Shown: positions 41,119 to 50,684, numbered from the stretch's first letter. The stretch: 64,000 bases of DNA from Bacteroidales bacterium (GCA_029983675.1 JASBYY010000004.1:10896-74895); one strand, 5' to 3'. Notes: generated by a model not told the origin, from the sequence alone. Program-made: numbers and translations.

Positions 41119-43221
41119 TTATTCTGTAATCAACGAAAACTCCGCCACCGATCCTTGGGCATCGCGAGCAAAACCCGTTGCCTCGAATACTATAGACGTT
41201 CCGACCACAGGAGTAAAACGCACTTCCTGTTCAATAGGGTTGTTCACAATGTTTGAAAACTCCCCTGCACATACAACACGACCGTCAACCGTCACCTTGT
41301 AATGGGTTATCGGATGCTGCGCATCACGTGATTGGTCGGGCAAATAACGGAATCCGCATATACTATGCTTCTCTTTTAATTGAATGGATATAATCCTTTC
41401 ATTTTCATTTAGATATAAAAAAGAAAGCACATTCCCATCACATAGTTTTCGCGACTGGTCATCGTTAGGGGTAATAATGTGGTATTCCGTTGTCGGCAAG
41501 TCGAAATACTTGGCAGCCACCGGACCATTTTGATGGCTTACCGGATCTATGGCAACTGCTTTCAGCGTAGCTTTCCCTTCAAGCACAAATGGAGCAAGAT
41601 AGCGCACAGACTGCATACTTGGCTCGCTTCCGTCCATCGTATAGAAAACCCATGCGTTCCTATCGGAGTTTGTGATAGTGACAACATTATTGAAATCACG
41701 CGAAAGGGTCGGTTCCGACAGCATGGGGGCAGCACAATAGGCTTCCACATTGCAAATACACAAGGGGCCTTTCGCCTGCTTGAAACGAACGCGCAGACGC
41801 TCTGCCTCAATAGTCTTAAACCTGACAATGCGCTTATAGCCTATGGTGGTCATTTCATCGTATGCCTCAACCGGAAGCCACTTCCCGTTGATGAAGTAAT
41901 CCATTGAAAACCGCTCCACACGCTGTCCCAATGGAATGTACTCTTGAAGCACAACACGATTTATTCTTGTAAGTTCCTGAAACGAAAAAACAAGTTCTCC
42001 CTTGTTGACACCGTCTTCCGTAGCCCAATAACTATCCCATTTTCCGTCATTAACTTTTGGGGCAGCATACCGTTTTCCTCTTTCATTGTCGGCAACTACT
42101 CGGCTGTTTTTCAGCAGATTGTCATCAAAATCATCCATGATGCGCCGATGCCATTCCACGGCACGCATGGAATCGATGGCAGTAATTCTTCCGTCGGTGT
42201 TGACAGGAAAATTCAATAGTAATGTGGTATTATGACCAACTGTATTATAGTAAATATCAAGTAGTTGTGCCACACTTTTCACCTGATGATCTTCCCTATG
42301 ATGATAAAACCATCCGGGACGAATCGACACATCCGCTTCGGCGGGAATCCACGCATCGCCATGCGGATTACCTTGCGGAAGAAAATCCGTCTTGTCGAAG
42401 TCGGAAAGACTTGCCGTTGACCACTGGGTAGCATCCGCCCAGCCCTTTTCGTTGCCCACCCAGCGAATTGTCGGCACGGTTCCTCCAAAAACCATGGCTT
42501 CAGGATTACGCCTGACAATAATATCCCGTGCCTTTTCGTAATCATAATAGGTCTTTGCATCGATGGCCCGTGTTTCATTTGCACCACCATACCAGCCGTT
42601 GCCTCCGTTTGCGCCATCAAACCAAAACTCGAAAATCGGGCTGTAATTCTCAATAAGTTCTTCAATTTGAGCATGATATGTTTTCACATAATCCGGTCGT
42701 CCGTATTCAGCATCATGACGGTCCCAAGGCGACAAATACAGACCGAACTTCAGTCCGTGTTTCCGGCAAGCCGCAGACAAAGCGCCCACCAAATCGCCCC
42801 GTCCATTATCGAATGGCGTGTTGGAAATATTGTAGTCGTTTGTTTTTGTTGGCCAAAGTGAAAAACCGTCACAATGCTTCGCTGTGAGGATCACCGCCTT
42901 CATGCCACAAGCCTTGAGTGTCTGCACCCATTGTTCACAGTCTATTTCGGTCGGATTGAAACTGCCCACCGCTTCGTTTCCATAGCCCCATTCCACGTCG
43001 TTGAACGTGGTGATTCCAAAATGAATGAAAGCATAGGTCTCCAACTGATGCCATGCCACCTGTTCGGCTGTCGGCAAAGCCCCGACGGGATCCGGTGCCT
43101 TTGTCACGCAGGAAACCATCAGCATCATAACGGCAATGGCCGACAGCGCACCTTTTATTCGGAATTGTTGGCGTATAAAAACACTTAAATGCCTCTGTTG
43201 GGGAATAAAATTTTTTTTCAT
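41119..43221 (-). CDS. Alpha-L-fucosidase GH29 lipoprotein with C-terminal binding domains
   Basis: A roughly 700-residue lipoprotein (signal with lipobox MVSC near residue 40). The GH29 catalytic domain spans about 55-400: AYAFIHFGITTFND-like start (ETYAFIHFGIT), LTAKHCDGFSLWPT, and the nucleophile Asp in FEFWFDGANG. Domain two (about 400-500) looks like a discoidin/F5-8C module; a chitobiase-like FN3 block (VFYTMDGSEPSMQS) and a second discoidin-like module end the protein. It removes terminal fucose from glycans. ATG 43221 or 43230; a -7 box at 43239-43246 favours 43221. Confidence 0.92.
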   Translation of the reverse strand: MKKNFIPQQRHLSVFIRQQFRIKGALSAIAVMMLMVSCVTKAPDPVGALPTAEQVAWHQLETYAFIHFGITTFNDVEWGYGNEAVGSFNPTEIDCEQWVQTLKACGMKAVILTAKHCDGFSLWPTKTNDYNISNTPFDNGRGDLVGALSAACRKHGLKFGLYLSPWDRHDAEYGRPDYVKTYHAQIEELIENYSPIFEFWFDGANGGNGWYGGANETRAIDAKTYYDYEKARDIIVRRNPEAMVFGGTVPTIRWVGNEKGWADATQWSTASLSDFDKTDFLPQGNPHGDAWIPAEADVSIRPGWFYHHREDHQVKSVAQLLDIYYNTVGHNTTLLLNFPVNTDGRITAIDSMRAVEWHRRIMDDFDDNLLKNSRVVADNERGKRYAAPKVNDGKWDSYWATEDGVNKGELVFSFQELTRINRVVLQEYIPLGQRVERFSMDYFINGKWLPVEAYDEMTTIGYKRIVRFKTIEAERLRVRFKQAKGPLCICNVEAYCAAPMLSEPTLSRDFNNVVTITNSDRNAWVFYTMDGSEPSMQSVRYLAPFVLEGKATLKAVAIDPVSHQNGPVAAKYFDLPTTEYHIITPNDDQSRKLCDGNVLSFLYLNENERIISIQLKEKHSICGFRYLPDQSRDAQHPITHYKVTVDGRVVCAGEFSNIVNNPIEQEVRFTPVVGTSIVFEATGFARDAQGSVAEFSLITE

Positions 43222-43238
43222 TGTTTTCAAATTTCGGT

Positions 43239-43246
43239 CAAAATTA
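43239..43246 (-). promoter_or_regulatory. -7 box of the GH29 gene
   Basis: The reverse strand reads TAATTTTG, close to the start codons. Confidence 0.45.
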
Positions 43247-43344
43247 GCATTTTAGCATATACAATATGTGAGAAATGCTTTTTTTTTCAACATAATAACA
43301 TATCGGAACACGTTTTTTTGCTAATTTGCGGGCATTTAACAATG

Positions 43345-43352
43345 TATTTTTG
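43345..43352 (+). promoter_or_regulatory. -7 box of the galactose operon
   Basis: TATTTTTG, 17 bases before the galK ATG. Confidence 0.6.
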
Positions 43353-43369
43353 TATTAAAAACGGACACT

Positions 43370-44521
43370 ATGGACCTACAGCAACTGCAACGTACATTTG
43401 AAGCGCGTTTTGGCCAGCACGGTGCGCTATACACATCGCCCGGACGCATCAACCTGATTGGCGAACACACCGACTACAACGGCGGCTTTGTCTTTCCCGG
43501 CGCTATTGACAAAGGCATTTATGCCTGCATTCGCCTGAACGGCACTTCTACCGTCCGCGCCTACTCCGTCGATTACGACGATTATTGCGAGTTCGGTCTG
43601 CACGAAGAAGACAAGCCCCAAGCAGCCTGGGCGCGGTATTTGTTCGGCGTATGTCGTGAAATGGATAAACGCGGCTTCGCACCGAGCGGTTTCGACACCG
43701 TTTTTGCCGGCGATGTGCCTCTGGGAGCGGGACTGTCGTCATCGGCAGCCTTAGAAAGCGTTTTCGCCTTTGCCCTCAACGACTTGTTGCATCTGAATAT
43801 CGACAAATTCGAGTTGGCTCGCATCGGGCAGTCAACGGAACATAACTATTGCGGCGTAAAATGCGGCATCATGGACCAGTTTGCTTCGCTATTTGGCCAG
43901 GCGGGTCACCTGATGAGACTGAACTGTACCACGATGGAGTTCGAATATTTCCCCTTTAACCCAGTGGGTTACAAGGTGGTGCTGCTTGATACCGCTGTGA
44001 AGCACGAGTTGGCATCATCGGCATACAACAAACGCCGTGAGTCGTGTGAAAACGCCTGCGCCCATATTGCGGCAAAGCATCCCGATGTAAAATTCCTCAG
44101 CGATGCCACAATGGAGATGCTCAACGAGGTTAAGAATGAAATCAACACCGAAGATTATAAGCGTGCCGAATATGTCATTGGCGAGAAACAACGTGTGCTT
44201 GAGGTGTGCGATGCCTTGAAAAAAGGTGATTACGAGACTGTCGGGAAGTGCATGTACGGTACGCACCAAGGCATGAGCAAGCTCTACGAGGTGAGTTGCG
44301 AGGAGTTGGATTTCCTCAACGACATCGCCAAGGAATGTGGCGTGACAGGTTCTCGCGTCATGGGCGGTGGCTTCGGCGGCTGTACCATCAACCTTATCGA
44401 AGAAGCTCTGTATGAGCCATTTATTGCAACAGCAAAACAAAAGTTTGCCGAAGAATTTGGTCACGATCCAAAGGTATATGAGGTCACCATTTCCGATGGG
44501 GCAAGAAAAATCGGTGAGTAA
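43370..44521 (+). CDS. galK: Galactokinase
   Basis: Phosphorylates galactose to galactose-1-phosphate. A 383-residue GHMP kinase: SPGRINLIGEHTDYNGGFV (galactokinase signature), PLGAGLSSSAALE (ATP loop) and SRVMGGGFGGCTINL (GHMP motif 3). First gene of the galactose operon. Confidence 0.96.
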   Translation: MDLQQLQRTFEARFGQHGALYTSPGRINLIGEHTDYNGGFVFPGAIDKGIYACIRLNGTSTVRAYSVDYDDYCEFGLHEEDKPQAAWARYLFGVCREMDKRGFAPSGFDTVFAGDVPLGAGLSSSAALESVFAFALNDLLHLNIDKFELARIGQSTEHNYCGVKCGIMDQFASLFGQAGHLMRLNCTTMEFEYFPFNPVGYKVVLLDTAVKHELASSAYNKRRESCENACAHIAAKHPDVKFLSDATMEMLNEVKNEINTEDYKRAEYVIGEKQRVLEVCDALKKGDYETVGKCMYGTHQGMSKLYEVSCEELDFLNDIAKECGVTGSRVMGGGFGGCTINLIEEALYEPFIATAKQKFAEEFGHDPKVYEVTISDGARKIGE

Positions 44522-44613
44522 ACAATTGGCATATTGCAACTTGCTGACAATAAAATAATTATAACAAAAAAAAGCATTTTTTCATAATACAATTATAAAT
44601 GACATACAACACC

Positions 44614-45513
44614 ATGAAACCCACCTTATTAGTATTGGCAGCCGGAATGGGGTCGCGCTATGGTGCGCTCAAGCAAATGGACGGTGTCGGTCCAAACAAC
44701 GAAGCCATCCTCGACTACTCCATCTTTGATGCCAAACGCGCCGGTTTTGGCAAAGTCGTCTTCGTCATCCGCAAAGACTTTGCTGAGGCCTTTCAATCCA
44801 TTAACAACGCCGAACGTTTTGGCTTGCCTGTGGAATACGTCTATCAAAGCCTTGACAGTCTTCCCGATGGTTTTTCCGTTCCCGAAGGCCGCATCAAGCC
44901 TTGGGGCACCTGCCACGCGTTACTCATGGCGAAAGGTGTTATCAACGAGCCGTTTACTGCCATCAATGCCGATGATTTCTATGGGAAAGAGGCCTACGAA
45001 GTCATGGCGAAACACTTGATGGAATGTCAAGGTAAAATCGGAGCTTACAGCATGGTTGCTTATGAGCTGAAAAACACGCTCTCCGACTTCGGATCGGTAT
45101 CGCGCGGCGTATGCACACAAGATGAAAACCACTATCTGAAGACCATTGTGGAACGCACTTCCATTGTAAAAACGGAACAAGGTGCCGCCTACTCCGATGA
45201 AAGCGGATCACATCCTTTGGAATTGAACACGCTGGTATCCATGAACTTCTTTGGTTTCACACCCGACTTTTTCGACTATGCCTCGAAAGGCTTTGTCGAA
45301 TTTCTGAAAGGACCCGCCCAAACCAATATCAAAGCCGAGTTCTTCATTCCGCTCATGGTCAACCAAGCCATCAACGACGGCCATGCCAAACTGAAAGTCC
45401 TGTCGAGTGATGCGGTGTGGTTTGGTGTGACTTACAAAGAGGATAAACCCGATGTGATGCGTAAGATCAGCACCCTGATTGCCAATGGAATATATCCGAA
45501 TAAACTCTGGTGA
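44614..45513 (+). CDS. Sugar-phosphate nucleotidyltransferase-like protein
   Basis: A roughly 299-residue NTP_transferase-fold protein. The nucleotide loop reads LVLAAGMGSRYGALKQMD, the metal-site Asp is in AINADDFYG, and GPNNEAILDYSIFDA lies near the start. Such enzymes join NTP and a sugar phosphate. It sits between galK and galM where other bacteria carry galT, so it may convert galactose-1-phosphate to UDP-galactose; this is inference. Start at ATG 44614 (family begins MKPTLLVLAAG) or 44599. Confidence 0.8.
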   Translation: MKPTLLVLAAGMGSRYGALKQMDGVGPNNEAILDYSIFDAKRAGFGKVVFVIRKDFAEAFQSINNAERFGLPVEYVYQSLDSLPDGFSVPEGRIKPWGTCHALLMAKGVINEPFTAINADDFYGKEAYEVMAKHLMECQGKIGAYSMVAYELKNTLSDFGSVSRGVCTQDENHYLKTIVERTSIVKTEQGAAYSDESGSHPLELNTLVSMNFFGFTPDFFDYASKGFVEFLKGPAQTNIKAEFFIPLMVNQAINDGHAKLKVLSSDAVWFGVTYKEDKPDVMRKISTLIANGIYPNKLW

Positions 45514-45514
45514 C

Positions 45515-46567
45515 ATGAAAATAGAATCTAAAACATGGGGCAAGACCCTTGACGGAAAGTCCATCATGCTTTATACTTTGACCAACTCATTGGGCTGCCG
45601 CGTGCAGCTGCATGATGTCGGTGCGGGTATTGTTTCCATCGTCGTTCCCGATCGCAACGGACGCATGGACGATGTGGTTTTGGGCTATGCCAAAGCGACG
45701 GATTATTTTGGCGACGGTCCTTGCATGGGCAAGGTTCCAGGGCGCTTCGCCAATCGCATTGCCAACGGACGTTTTTCCTACGAACAGACCGAGTACCAGC
45801 TTGACCTGATGCCCGGCAGGAACTACCATCTACATGGAGGTCCCATCGGATTCTCCAATCAGAAATGGGCAAGCCGAATCGAAGGCAACAGCGTGATTTT
45901 TAGCTATTTGTCTGCTGATGGCGAAGCGGGGTATCCCGGTGAGGTGCTGGCACAAATCCGCTATACTTGGAATGATGAAAACGAGTTGATCATGGAGTTT
46001 TCGGCTTCCACAACCGCCCCCACCATCATCAATCTGACCAACCATAGCTATTTCAACCTGAAAGGCGAAGGCAACGGCGATATTCTCGACCATAATCTAC
46101 AGCTCAATGCTTCAAATTACTTGCAAACCGACAACAACCTCATCCCGACAGGCACTCTTGTCGAAGTCGCTGACACTCCCATGGATTTTACCACGGAAAA
46201 GCGAATTGGCAGAGACATACATCAGGACTATGATGCCATACGAAACGGCAAAGGCTATGACAGTTGCTGGGTAATCAACGGCTATGGGAAAAACAAAACC
46301 AATTTGGCTGCCACGCTCTCCCATGAAGAAAGCGGCCGTAGATTACAGATTTACACCACGCAGCCTGCCATTCAGGTATATACCGGAAACTGGCTTGAAG
46401 GTTGCCCCGAAGGGAAAAACGGACATGTCTATCACGATTATGACGGCGTGGCATTAGAATGTCAGGCTTTTCCGGATGCGCCCAACAACCCCAGCTTCCC
46501 AAACACTTTCCTGCTTCCGGGAAAAAGCTACGAAGAAACCATCATTTTCAAATTTTCAACATTATAA
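45515..46567 (+). CDS. galM: Aldose 1-epimerase
   Basis: Interconverts alpha and beta forms of galactose or glucose. A 350-residue protein with NYHLHGGPIGFSNQKW (catalytic His), INLTNHSYFNLKG (second His), YDSCWVING and GVALECQAFPDAPN (catalytic Glu). ATG 45515 is one base after the preceding stop, so translation is likely coupled. Confidence 0.95.
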   Translation: MKIESKTWGKTLDGKSIMLYTLTNSLGCRVQLHDVGAGIVSIVVPDRNGRMDDVVLGYAKATDYFGDGPCMGKVPGRFANRIANGRFSYEQTEYQLDLMPGRNYHLHGGPIGFSNQKWASRIEGNSVIFSYLSADGEAGYPGEVLAQIRYTWNDENELIMEFSASTTAPTIINLTNHSYFNLKGEGNGDILDHNLQLNASNYLQTDNNLIPTGTLVEVADTPMDFTTEKRIGRDIHQDYDAIRNGKGYDSCWVINGYGKNKTNLAATLSHEESGRRLQIYTTQPAIQVYTGNWLEGCPEGKNGHVYHDYDGVALECQAFPDAPNNPSFPNTFLLPGKSYEETIIFKFSTL

Positions 46568-46582
46568 ATAATTCAAAGACAA

Positions 46583-47878
46583 ATGAGTACAAAAACAAAA
46601 CAATGGGGTGCCATCATCGTAATGATCGCACTTTTTGCCATGATTGCATTTGTGACCAACCTGTGTTCGCCAATGGCTGTCATTGTAAAGAACCAATTTG
46701 GCGCCAGCAACTTCTTATCACAAATCGGTAACTACGGCAACTTCATTGCCTATCTCATCATGGGCATCCCCTCGGGCATGCTTATCAAGCGGTTTGGCTA
46801 CAAGAAGACCTCTCTGATTGCCTTGGCTGTGGGCATTATCGGCATTCTGGTCCAATGGGCAAGTGGTAGATACGGCTTTGGCGTTTATCTGATCGGCGCA
46901 TTTATTGCGGGATTCTGCATGTGCATGTTAAACACTGTTGTCAACCCCATGCTCAACTTGCTTGGCGGCGGGGGCAACAAGGGCAACCAACTGATTCAAA
47001 TCGGCGGTGTATTCAACTCTGCCGCTGCCGTTGCCGTTTACATCATCATGGGAGCACTCATCGGCGAGGCCACCAAAGCAAAGATCTCCGATGCCACACC
47101 TGCCTTGATGATTGCATTGGCCATCTTTGTCATCGGCTTTATTGTCATTCTCTTCACCAAAATCGAAGAACCGCAGCAACCTGTGGAGATCAAGGCCAAC
47201 AAGGCTACGAAAGAAAAGTACAACGCTTTCTCTTTCCATCATTTCAAACTTGGAATCTTGGCTATTTTCTTATATGGCGGCATCGAAGTTGGCACCCCCA
47301 CCTACGTCCTTCAATATCTGACATCCGAACCTACCGCCGCAACGCCCGGCATTGGCATGAGCGGCACCATCGCGGGTCTCATCGTGGCCGTGTATTGGCT
47401 GATGATGCTCGTTGGACGTTTTGTCGGAGGAGCCATTGGCGGAAAAGTGTCGTCAAAGGCCATGGTGACAACGGTTTCCATCGCTGCCTTCCTCCTCGTC
47501 CTCTTTGGCATGTTTGCCCCTACCGGCTGGCTTGTCAATATTCCCGGCATCGACTGGGCCAATCTGAGTGTTATTTGGGCCAAAGTACCCGTTGGCATCT
47601 TTGCCTTTATCCTTGTCGGGCTGTGTACCTCGGTGATGTGGGGAGCCATCTTTAATCTCGCCACCGAAGGATTGGGAAAATATACCGCCATTGCCTCCGG
47701 AGCTTTCATGACCATGGTCTTCGGTTTTGCCATCATGGTCGGACTGCAAGGACTTGTCGCCGACTGGACAGGCAGCTATATGACGAGTTTCATTGTCGTG
47801 TTGGCCTGTGCCGCATACATCTTGTTCTACGCCCTCATCGGATCGAGGAATGTCAACAAGGATATTCCTGTCGATTAA
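46583..47878 (+). CDS. MFS sugar transporter
   Basis: A 431-residue, 12-segment transporter. It has NYGNFIAYLIMGIPSGMLIKRFGYKK (the MFS motif A region) and GTMAGL-like loops (GMSGTIAGLIVAVYWLMMLVGR). It resembles the FHS/FucP-like sugar:H+ group in Bacteroidota. As the last gene of the galactose operon it most likely imports galactose or glucose. A strong terminator follows. Confidence 0.85.
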   Translation: MSTKTKQWGAIIVMIALFAMIAFVTNLCSPMAVIVKNQFGASNFLSQIGNYGNFIAYLIMGIPSGMLIKRFGYKKTSLIALAVGIIGILVQWASGRYGFGVYLIGAFIAGFCMCMLNTVVNPMLNLLGGGGNKGNQLIQIGGVFNSAAAVAVYIIMGALIGEATKAKISDATPALMIALAIFVIGFIVILFTKIEEPQQPVEIKANKATKEKYNAFSFHHFKLGILAIFLYGGIEVGTPTYVLQYLTSEPTAATPGIGMSGTIAGLIVAVYWLMMLVGRFVGGAIGGKVSSKAMVTTVSIAAFLLVLFGMFAPTGWLVNIPGIDWANLSVIWAKVPVGIFAFILVGLCTSVMWGAIFNLATEGLGKYTAIASGAFMTMVFGFAIMVGLQGLVADWTGSYMTSFIVVLACAAYILFYALIGSRNVNKDIPVD

Positions 47879-47896
47879 GCCTTTTCTTCATCACGC

Positions 47897-47933
47897 AAAA
47901 AAGCCTGCGACCCCAATGGTCGCAGGCTTTTTT
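47897..47933. terminator. Bidirectional terminator between the MFS gene and the MauE-like gene
   Basis: A 16-base stem (from AAAAAAGCCTGCGACC at 47897 to GGTCGCAGGCTTTTTT at 47933) with a 5-base loop. It has T-runs on both strands and serves both convergent genes. Confidence 0.92.
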
Positions 47934-47950
47934 GCGTTTTCATAGTCATG

Positions 47951-48874
47951 CTAATTCTGAAAGAACGCCTTGATTTCGGTTTCTTTCATGCTTCGGAAGC
48001 CGTATGCGTGCACGACCTTTCCCTTCTCCAGAAACACGATGACAGGAAAATTACCATCTGTTATTTTCAGCAACTGCACGACATCTTCATAAACCACGCT
48101 TTGATAAGGACGGATACCGGTTTCTTCAAAAAAGCGGCCGATGCCCTCCGCAGTACCAAGAAAAGCACAATAAACGTTGTCCGCAGAAAAATGATAGTGT
48201 TCCTGCATCAACGACAACTTTTCCACCGCCATCTTGCAATAATCGCATCCGGTGCTGAAAAAACAAAGCACTTTCTTGCCTTCATCCAAGTGTAAGCTGT
48301 CTAAAGGCGCCTGTTGCATCGACTTGTAAAGCAGTTCTGTTTGCACCGACCCTTTTTCATTGTAGTTGGGCATATAATTGTCGGGAGGCGAAACGACAAA
48401 AACCACTACCGAAGCAATGGCCGCCACTCCGATCAGTGCTAAGAAATCCCTCTTAAAGCGAAACCCCTTCACCTTATAAATCAAGACAAACAAGGCTAAT
48501 AATGCTATATTCTTGACAATAGACTGCCAGGGATTGAGCTGTAGATATTCGCCGAAGCAATGGCAACTATCCATCCGTCCGATGACAAATGCATAGAATA
48601 GGAAAAAGGTATATCCGATCAACATCAGCACGCTACCCCACCACATCAGTTTATGCAGACAATTGGAAATCAACCCAATGCCAAGCACAAGTTCAGCGAT
48701 AATGGCAGCTCGAGCCACTAAGAATGAAAAGTTCAGACTGAAAAAGTGATAGCTGTAGATATAAATTTCAAAACGATCCATGTCGGCAATCTTCACCACT
48801 GCCGATACGACAAAAAGAATTCCCAACAACAGCTTTAGGAAAAACTTCCAAGTAATCTTCCGTTCTTGTTCCAT
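47951..48874 (-). CDS. MauE/DoxX-like membrane protein fused to a thioredoxin-like domain
   Basis: A 307-residue protein. Four membrane segments in the first 140 residues resemble MauE/DoxX (KFFLKLLLGILFVVSAVVKI, then GRMDSCHCFGE, a Cys pair typical of MauE). The C-terminal half is thioredoxin-like with a CxxC in FSTGCDYCKMAVEKL. It probably passes disulfide electrons across the membrane. ATG 48874 is required: a longer frame to 48925 would be encoded by the terminator of the upstream gene. Confidence 0.82.
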   Translation of the reverse strand: MEQERKITWKFFLKLLLGILFVVSAVVKIADMDRFEIYIYSYHFFSLNFSFLVARAAIIAELVLGIGLISNCLHKLMWWGSVLMLIGYTFFLFYAFVIGRMDSCHCFGEYLQLNPWQSIVKNIALLALFVLIYKVKGFRFKRDFLALIGVAAIASVVVFVVSPPDNYMPNYNEKGSVQTELLYKSMQQAPLDSLHLDEGKKVLCFFSTGCDYCKMAVEKLSLMQEHYHFSADNVYCAFLGTAEGIGRFFEETGIRPYQSVVYEDVVQLLKITDGNFPVIVFLEKGKVVHAYGFRSMKETEIKAFFQN

Positions 48875-48890
48875 AGCGCACAAAAACAAA

Positions 48891-48922
48891 AAAAAGGAAA
48901 CACGGACCCGTGTTTCCTTTTT
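48891..48922 (-). terminator. Terminator of the small Cys-rich lipoprotein gene
   Basis: Stem AAAAAGGAAACACGG/CCGTGTTTCCTTTTT with a 2-base centre, directly after the stop at 48938. Confidence 0.85.
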
Positions 48923-48937
48923 CATCTCAAAAAAAGA

Positions 48938-49156
48938 TTAGTTTCTACGGCACTGGATGTCGGAATAAAGTGATTGCTGCGCAGTTTCCCACTGTTTGCA
49001 GGTCTTTTGCATGTTTTCCATCTCAGCAGCAGTATAAGTTTTACTTACTTCAACACCGCCAAGCTTATAAGTGCATTTACAATCTGTGTACTTGGCACAC
49101 GAAGCAAAACCTGCCATGATGGCAACTGCGCCTAAAACTAACAATACTTTTTTCAT
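48938..49156 (-). CDS. Small Cys-rich lipoprotein
   Basis: A 72-residue lipoprotein (MKKVLLVLGAVAIMAGFASC). The mature part is about 53 residues, with Cys in CAKYTDCKC and later KTCKQW and IQCRRN. The pattern, C-x6-C-x-C near the lipidated Cys and a final C-R, recurs in the next upstream lipoprotein, so the two are likely distant paralogues. Function unknown. Confidence 0.8.
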   Translation of the reverse strand: MKKVLLVLGAVAIMAGFASCAKYTDCKCTYKLGGVEVSKTYTAAEMENMQKTCKQWETAQQSLYSDIQCRRN

Positions 49157-49260
49157 TTCAATAGATTTTGATTAATATTACAAATTTTCCGACCGCGCCC
49201 GCCAACAATGCAGCTCAACAGCGGTCATGTTTCATTAAGCAAAATTCATACCAAATAAGG

Positions 49261-49557
49261 TCAGTGCCCTCCGTTATTCCCGCCTTGATTTCCACCACCA
49301 AACAATTTATCCCAAAAACTGGGTTCTTGATCCTTATTGGGGTTGTCCACTTCACGGCAAATCACTTGCCCCCAGCCTTTGAACTCCTTTTCCTTGTCGC
49401 TGCAAGAACCGGCTTCCATATAATAAGGTTCGGTTTCCTCACCTAACATAACGGATTCATTGTTCACCACTGCCGAACACTGGCACCAAGTGGTCTTTTT
49501 GCATGAAGCAAAGCCAACCAAGGCTGCGATTGCGAATAAAAAGAATAGCTTTTTCAT
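49261..49557 (-). CDS. Small Cys-rich lipoprotein, paralogue of the next gene
   Basis: A 98-residue lipoprotein (MKKLFFLFAIAALVGFASC). The mature part has CKKTTWCQC, AGSCSDKEKEF and VICREVDN, the same Cys layout as the 72-residue neighbour, and it ends in a Gly/Asn-rich tail (FGGGNQGGNNGGH). ATG 49557 follows the -7 box at 49583-49590. Function unknown; a redox or metal role is possible given the nearby MauE/thioredoxin-like protein. Confidence 0.8.
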   Translation of the reverse strand: MKKLFFLFAIAALVGFASCKKTTWCQCSAVVNNESVMLGEETEPYYMEAGSCSDKEKEFKGWGQVICREVDNPNKDQEPSFWDKLFGGGNQGGNNGGH

Positions 49558-49582
49558 CAATTTCCTTTTGCTTTCAACGTTG

Positions 49583-49590
49583 CAAAGGTA
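49583..49590 (-). promoter_or_regulatory. -7 box of the Cys-rich lipoprotein gene
   Basis: The reverse strand reads TACCTTTG, 25 bases before ATG 49557. Confidence 0.55.
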
Positions 49591-49723
49591 CAAAAATTGC
49601 AAATGTTCAATTCAATATGAATAAGATCTTGTGCTAAATTAATCTATCTACTTAATAATCAACTGACAGTAGAAATATCACCAAAAAAAAGCGAAAAAGA
49701 GTGCTTGGTAATAAAAAAAAGAC

Positions 49724-49731
49724 TATTTTTG
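49724..49731 (+). promoter_or_regulatory. -7 box of the tRNA pair
   Basis: TATTTTTG, 20 bases before the tRNA-Ser 5' end. Confidence 0.6.
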
Positions 49732-49751
49732 CAGCCGCTAAGCAACCACCT

Positions 49752-49843
<92 letters not shown>

Positions 49844-49853
49844 AAAAGGATTT

Positions 49854-49928
49854 CGGGGTATGGCGCAGTCCGGCTAGCGCACCTGCTTTGGGAGCAGGGG
49901 GTCGAAGGTTCGAATCCTTTTGCCCCGA
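49854..49928 (+). tRNA. tRNA-Pro (anticodon TGG)
   Basis: The acceptor CGGGGTA pairs with TGCCCCG. The anticodon stem-loop CCTGCTTTGGGAGCAGG holds TGG. The T arm is GGTTCGAATCC. The CCA end is not encoded, unlike the tRNA-Ser 10 bases upstream. Confidence 0.96.
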
Positions 49929-49952
49929 CTTGGTTAGGGACATTATCACATC

Positions 49953-49979
49953 AGGCCGCTATAAAAAGCGGCTTTTTTG
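49953..49979 (+). terminator. Terminator of the tRNA pair
   Basis: Stem GCCGCT/AGCGGC followed by TTTTTTG. Confidence 0.85.
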
Positions 49980-50026
49980 TTTCCTATAAACTACACTATA
50001 TCAATATATTACATTAAGGTCACGAC

Positions 50027-50677
50027 TTACTCGAAACTTTTCAATGCCGCCGCATTAACGACGACAATTTTACGCCCATCCATCCTCACCCACCCAGCAT
50101 CTATCATTTCGGCCAGGACACGTGCCAATGATGGCCGCGCCACTCCTAAAAAATCGGCAATCTGCTGTTGGGTCTCGACTTGTTCGTGTGTCAGCAGATA
50201 CGAGGCCAAACGTCCCTTGAGATTTTGCAAGGCGAAACTATTGACCTTCTGGGTCAAAAAAATACTCTTGTCGGATAATATGTTCACAAAATGGTCGAGT
50301 ACGGAAGGCTCTCCGTGTATCAGTTCGGTAAAACTTTCCTTTCCCATAAAGGCAACCGTACAATCGGTGAAAGCCTCTATATTTACCGGGAAAATACCTT
50401 GTGTGGCAAACAACGCCGCAGGAGCCAAGACTCGCGGAGCCTGTAAGAATTCGATAACGACCTGCTTGCCTTCGGCATTAATCATAGTGGCCCTGGCGTT
50501 TCCGCTCACAAGTAGATTCAGCGTATTGCACGGCATACCTTGAAGCACCATCATACTCCCCGCTGAAAACCGTTTGGAATACACCTCTGACTTCTCTATG
50601 AAACGCTGCAACTTTTCCCGAACCATACCGGAAAACAAATCGAACTGCATCAGGTCGTTAACGTCCATACTTGTCAT
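50027..50677 (-). CDS. Crp/Fnr family transcription regulator
   Basis: A regulator of 216 residues (213 if from ATG 50668). The N-terminal cyclic-nucleotide-type beta barrel (about 10-125, SAGSMMVLQGMPCNTLNLLVSG) lacks the Fnr four-Cys cluster. The C-terminal winged helix-turn-helix reads TQQQIADFLGVARPSLARVL. Ligand and targets are unknown. The -7 box at 50685-50692 is close to the first ATG, which favours the second. Confidence 0.9.
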   Translation of the reverse strand: MTSMDVNDLMQFDLFSGMVREKLQRFIEKSEVYSKRFSAGSMMVLQGMPCNTLNLLVSGNARATMINAEGKQVVIEFLQAPRVLAPAALFATQGIFPVNIEAFTDCTVAFMGKESFTELIHGEPSVLDHFVNILSDKSIFLTQKVNSFALQNLKGRLASYLLTHEQVETQQQIADFLGVARPSLARVLAEMIDAGWVRMDGRKIVVVNAAALKSFE

Positions 50678-50684
50678 TTTTTGG

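Noticed and set aside
48875..48925. N-terminal extension of the MauE-like protein
   Set aside because: The extension is encoded by the terminator hairpin of the preceding gene.
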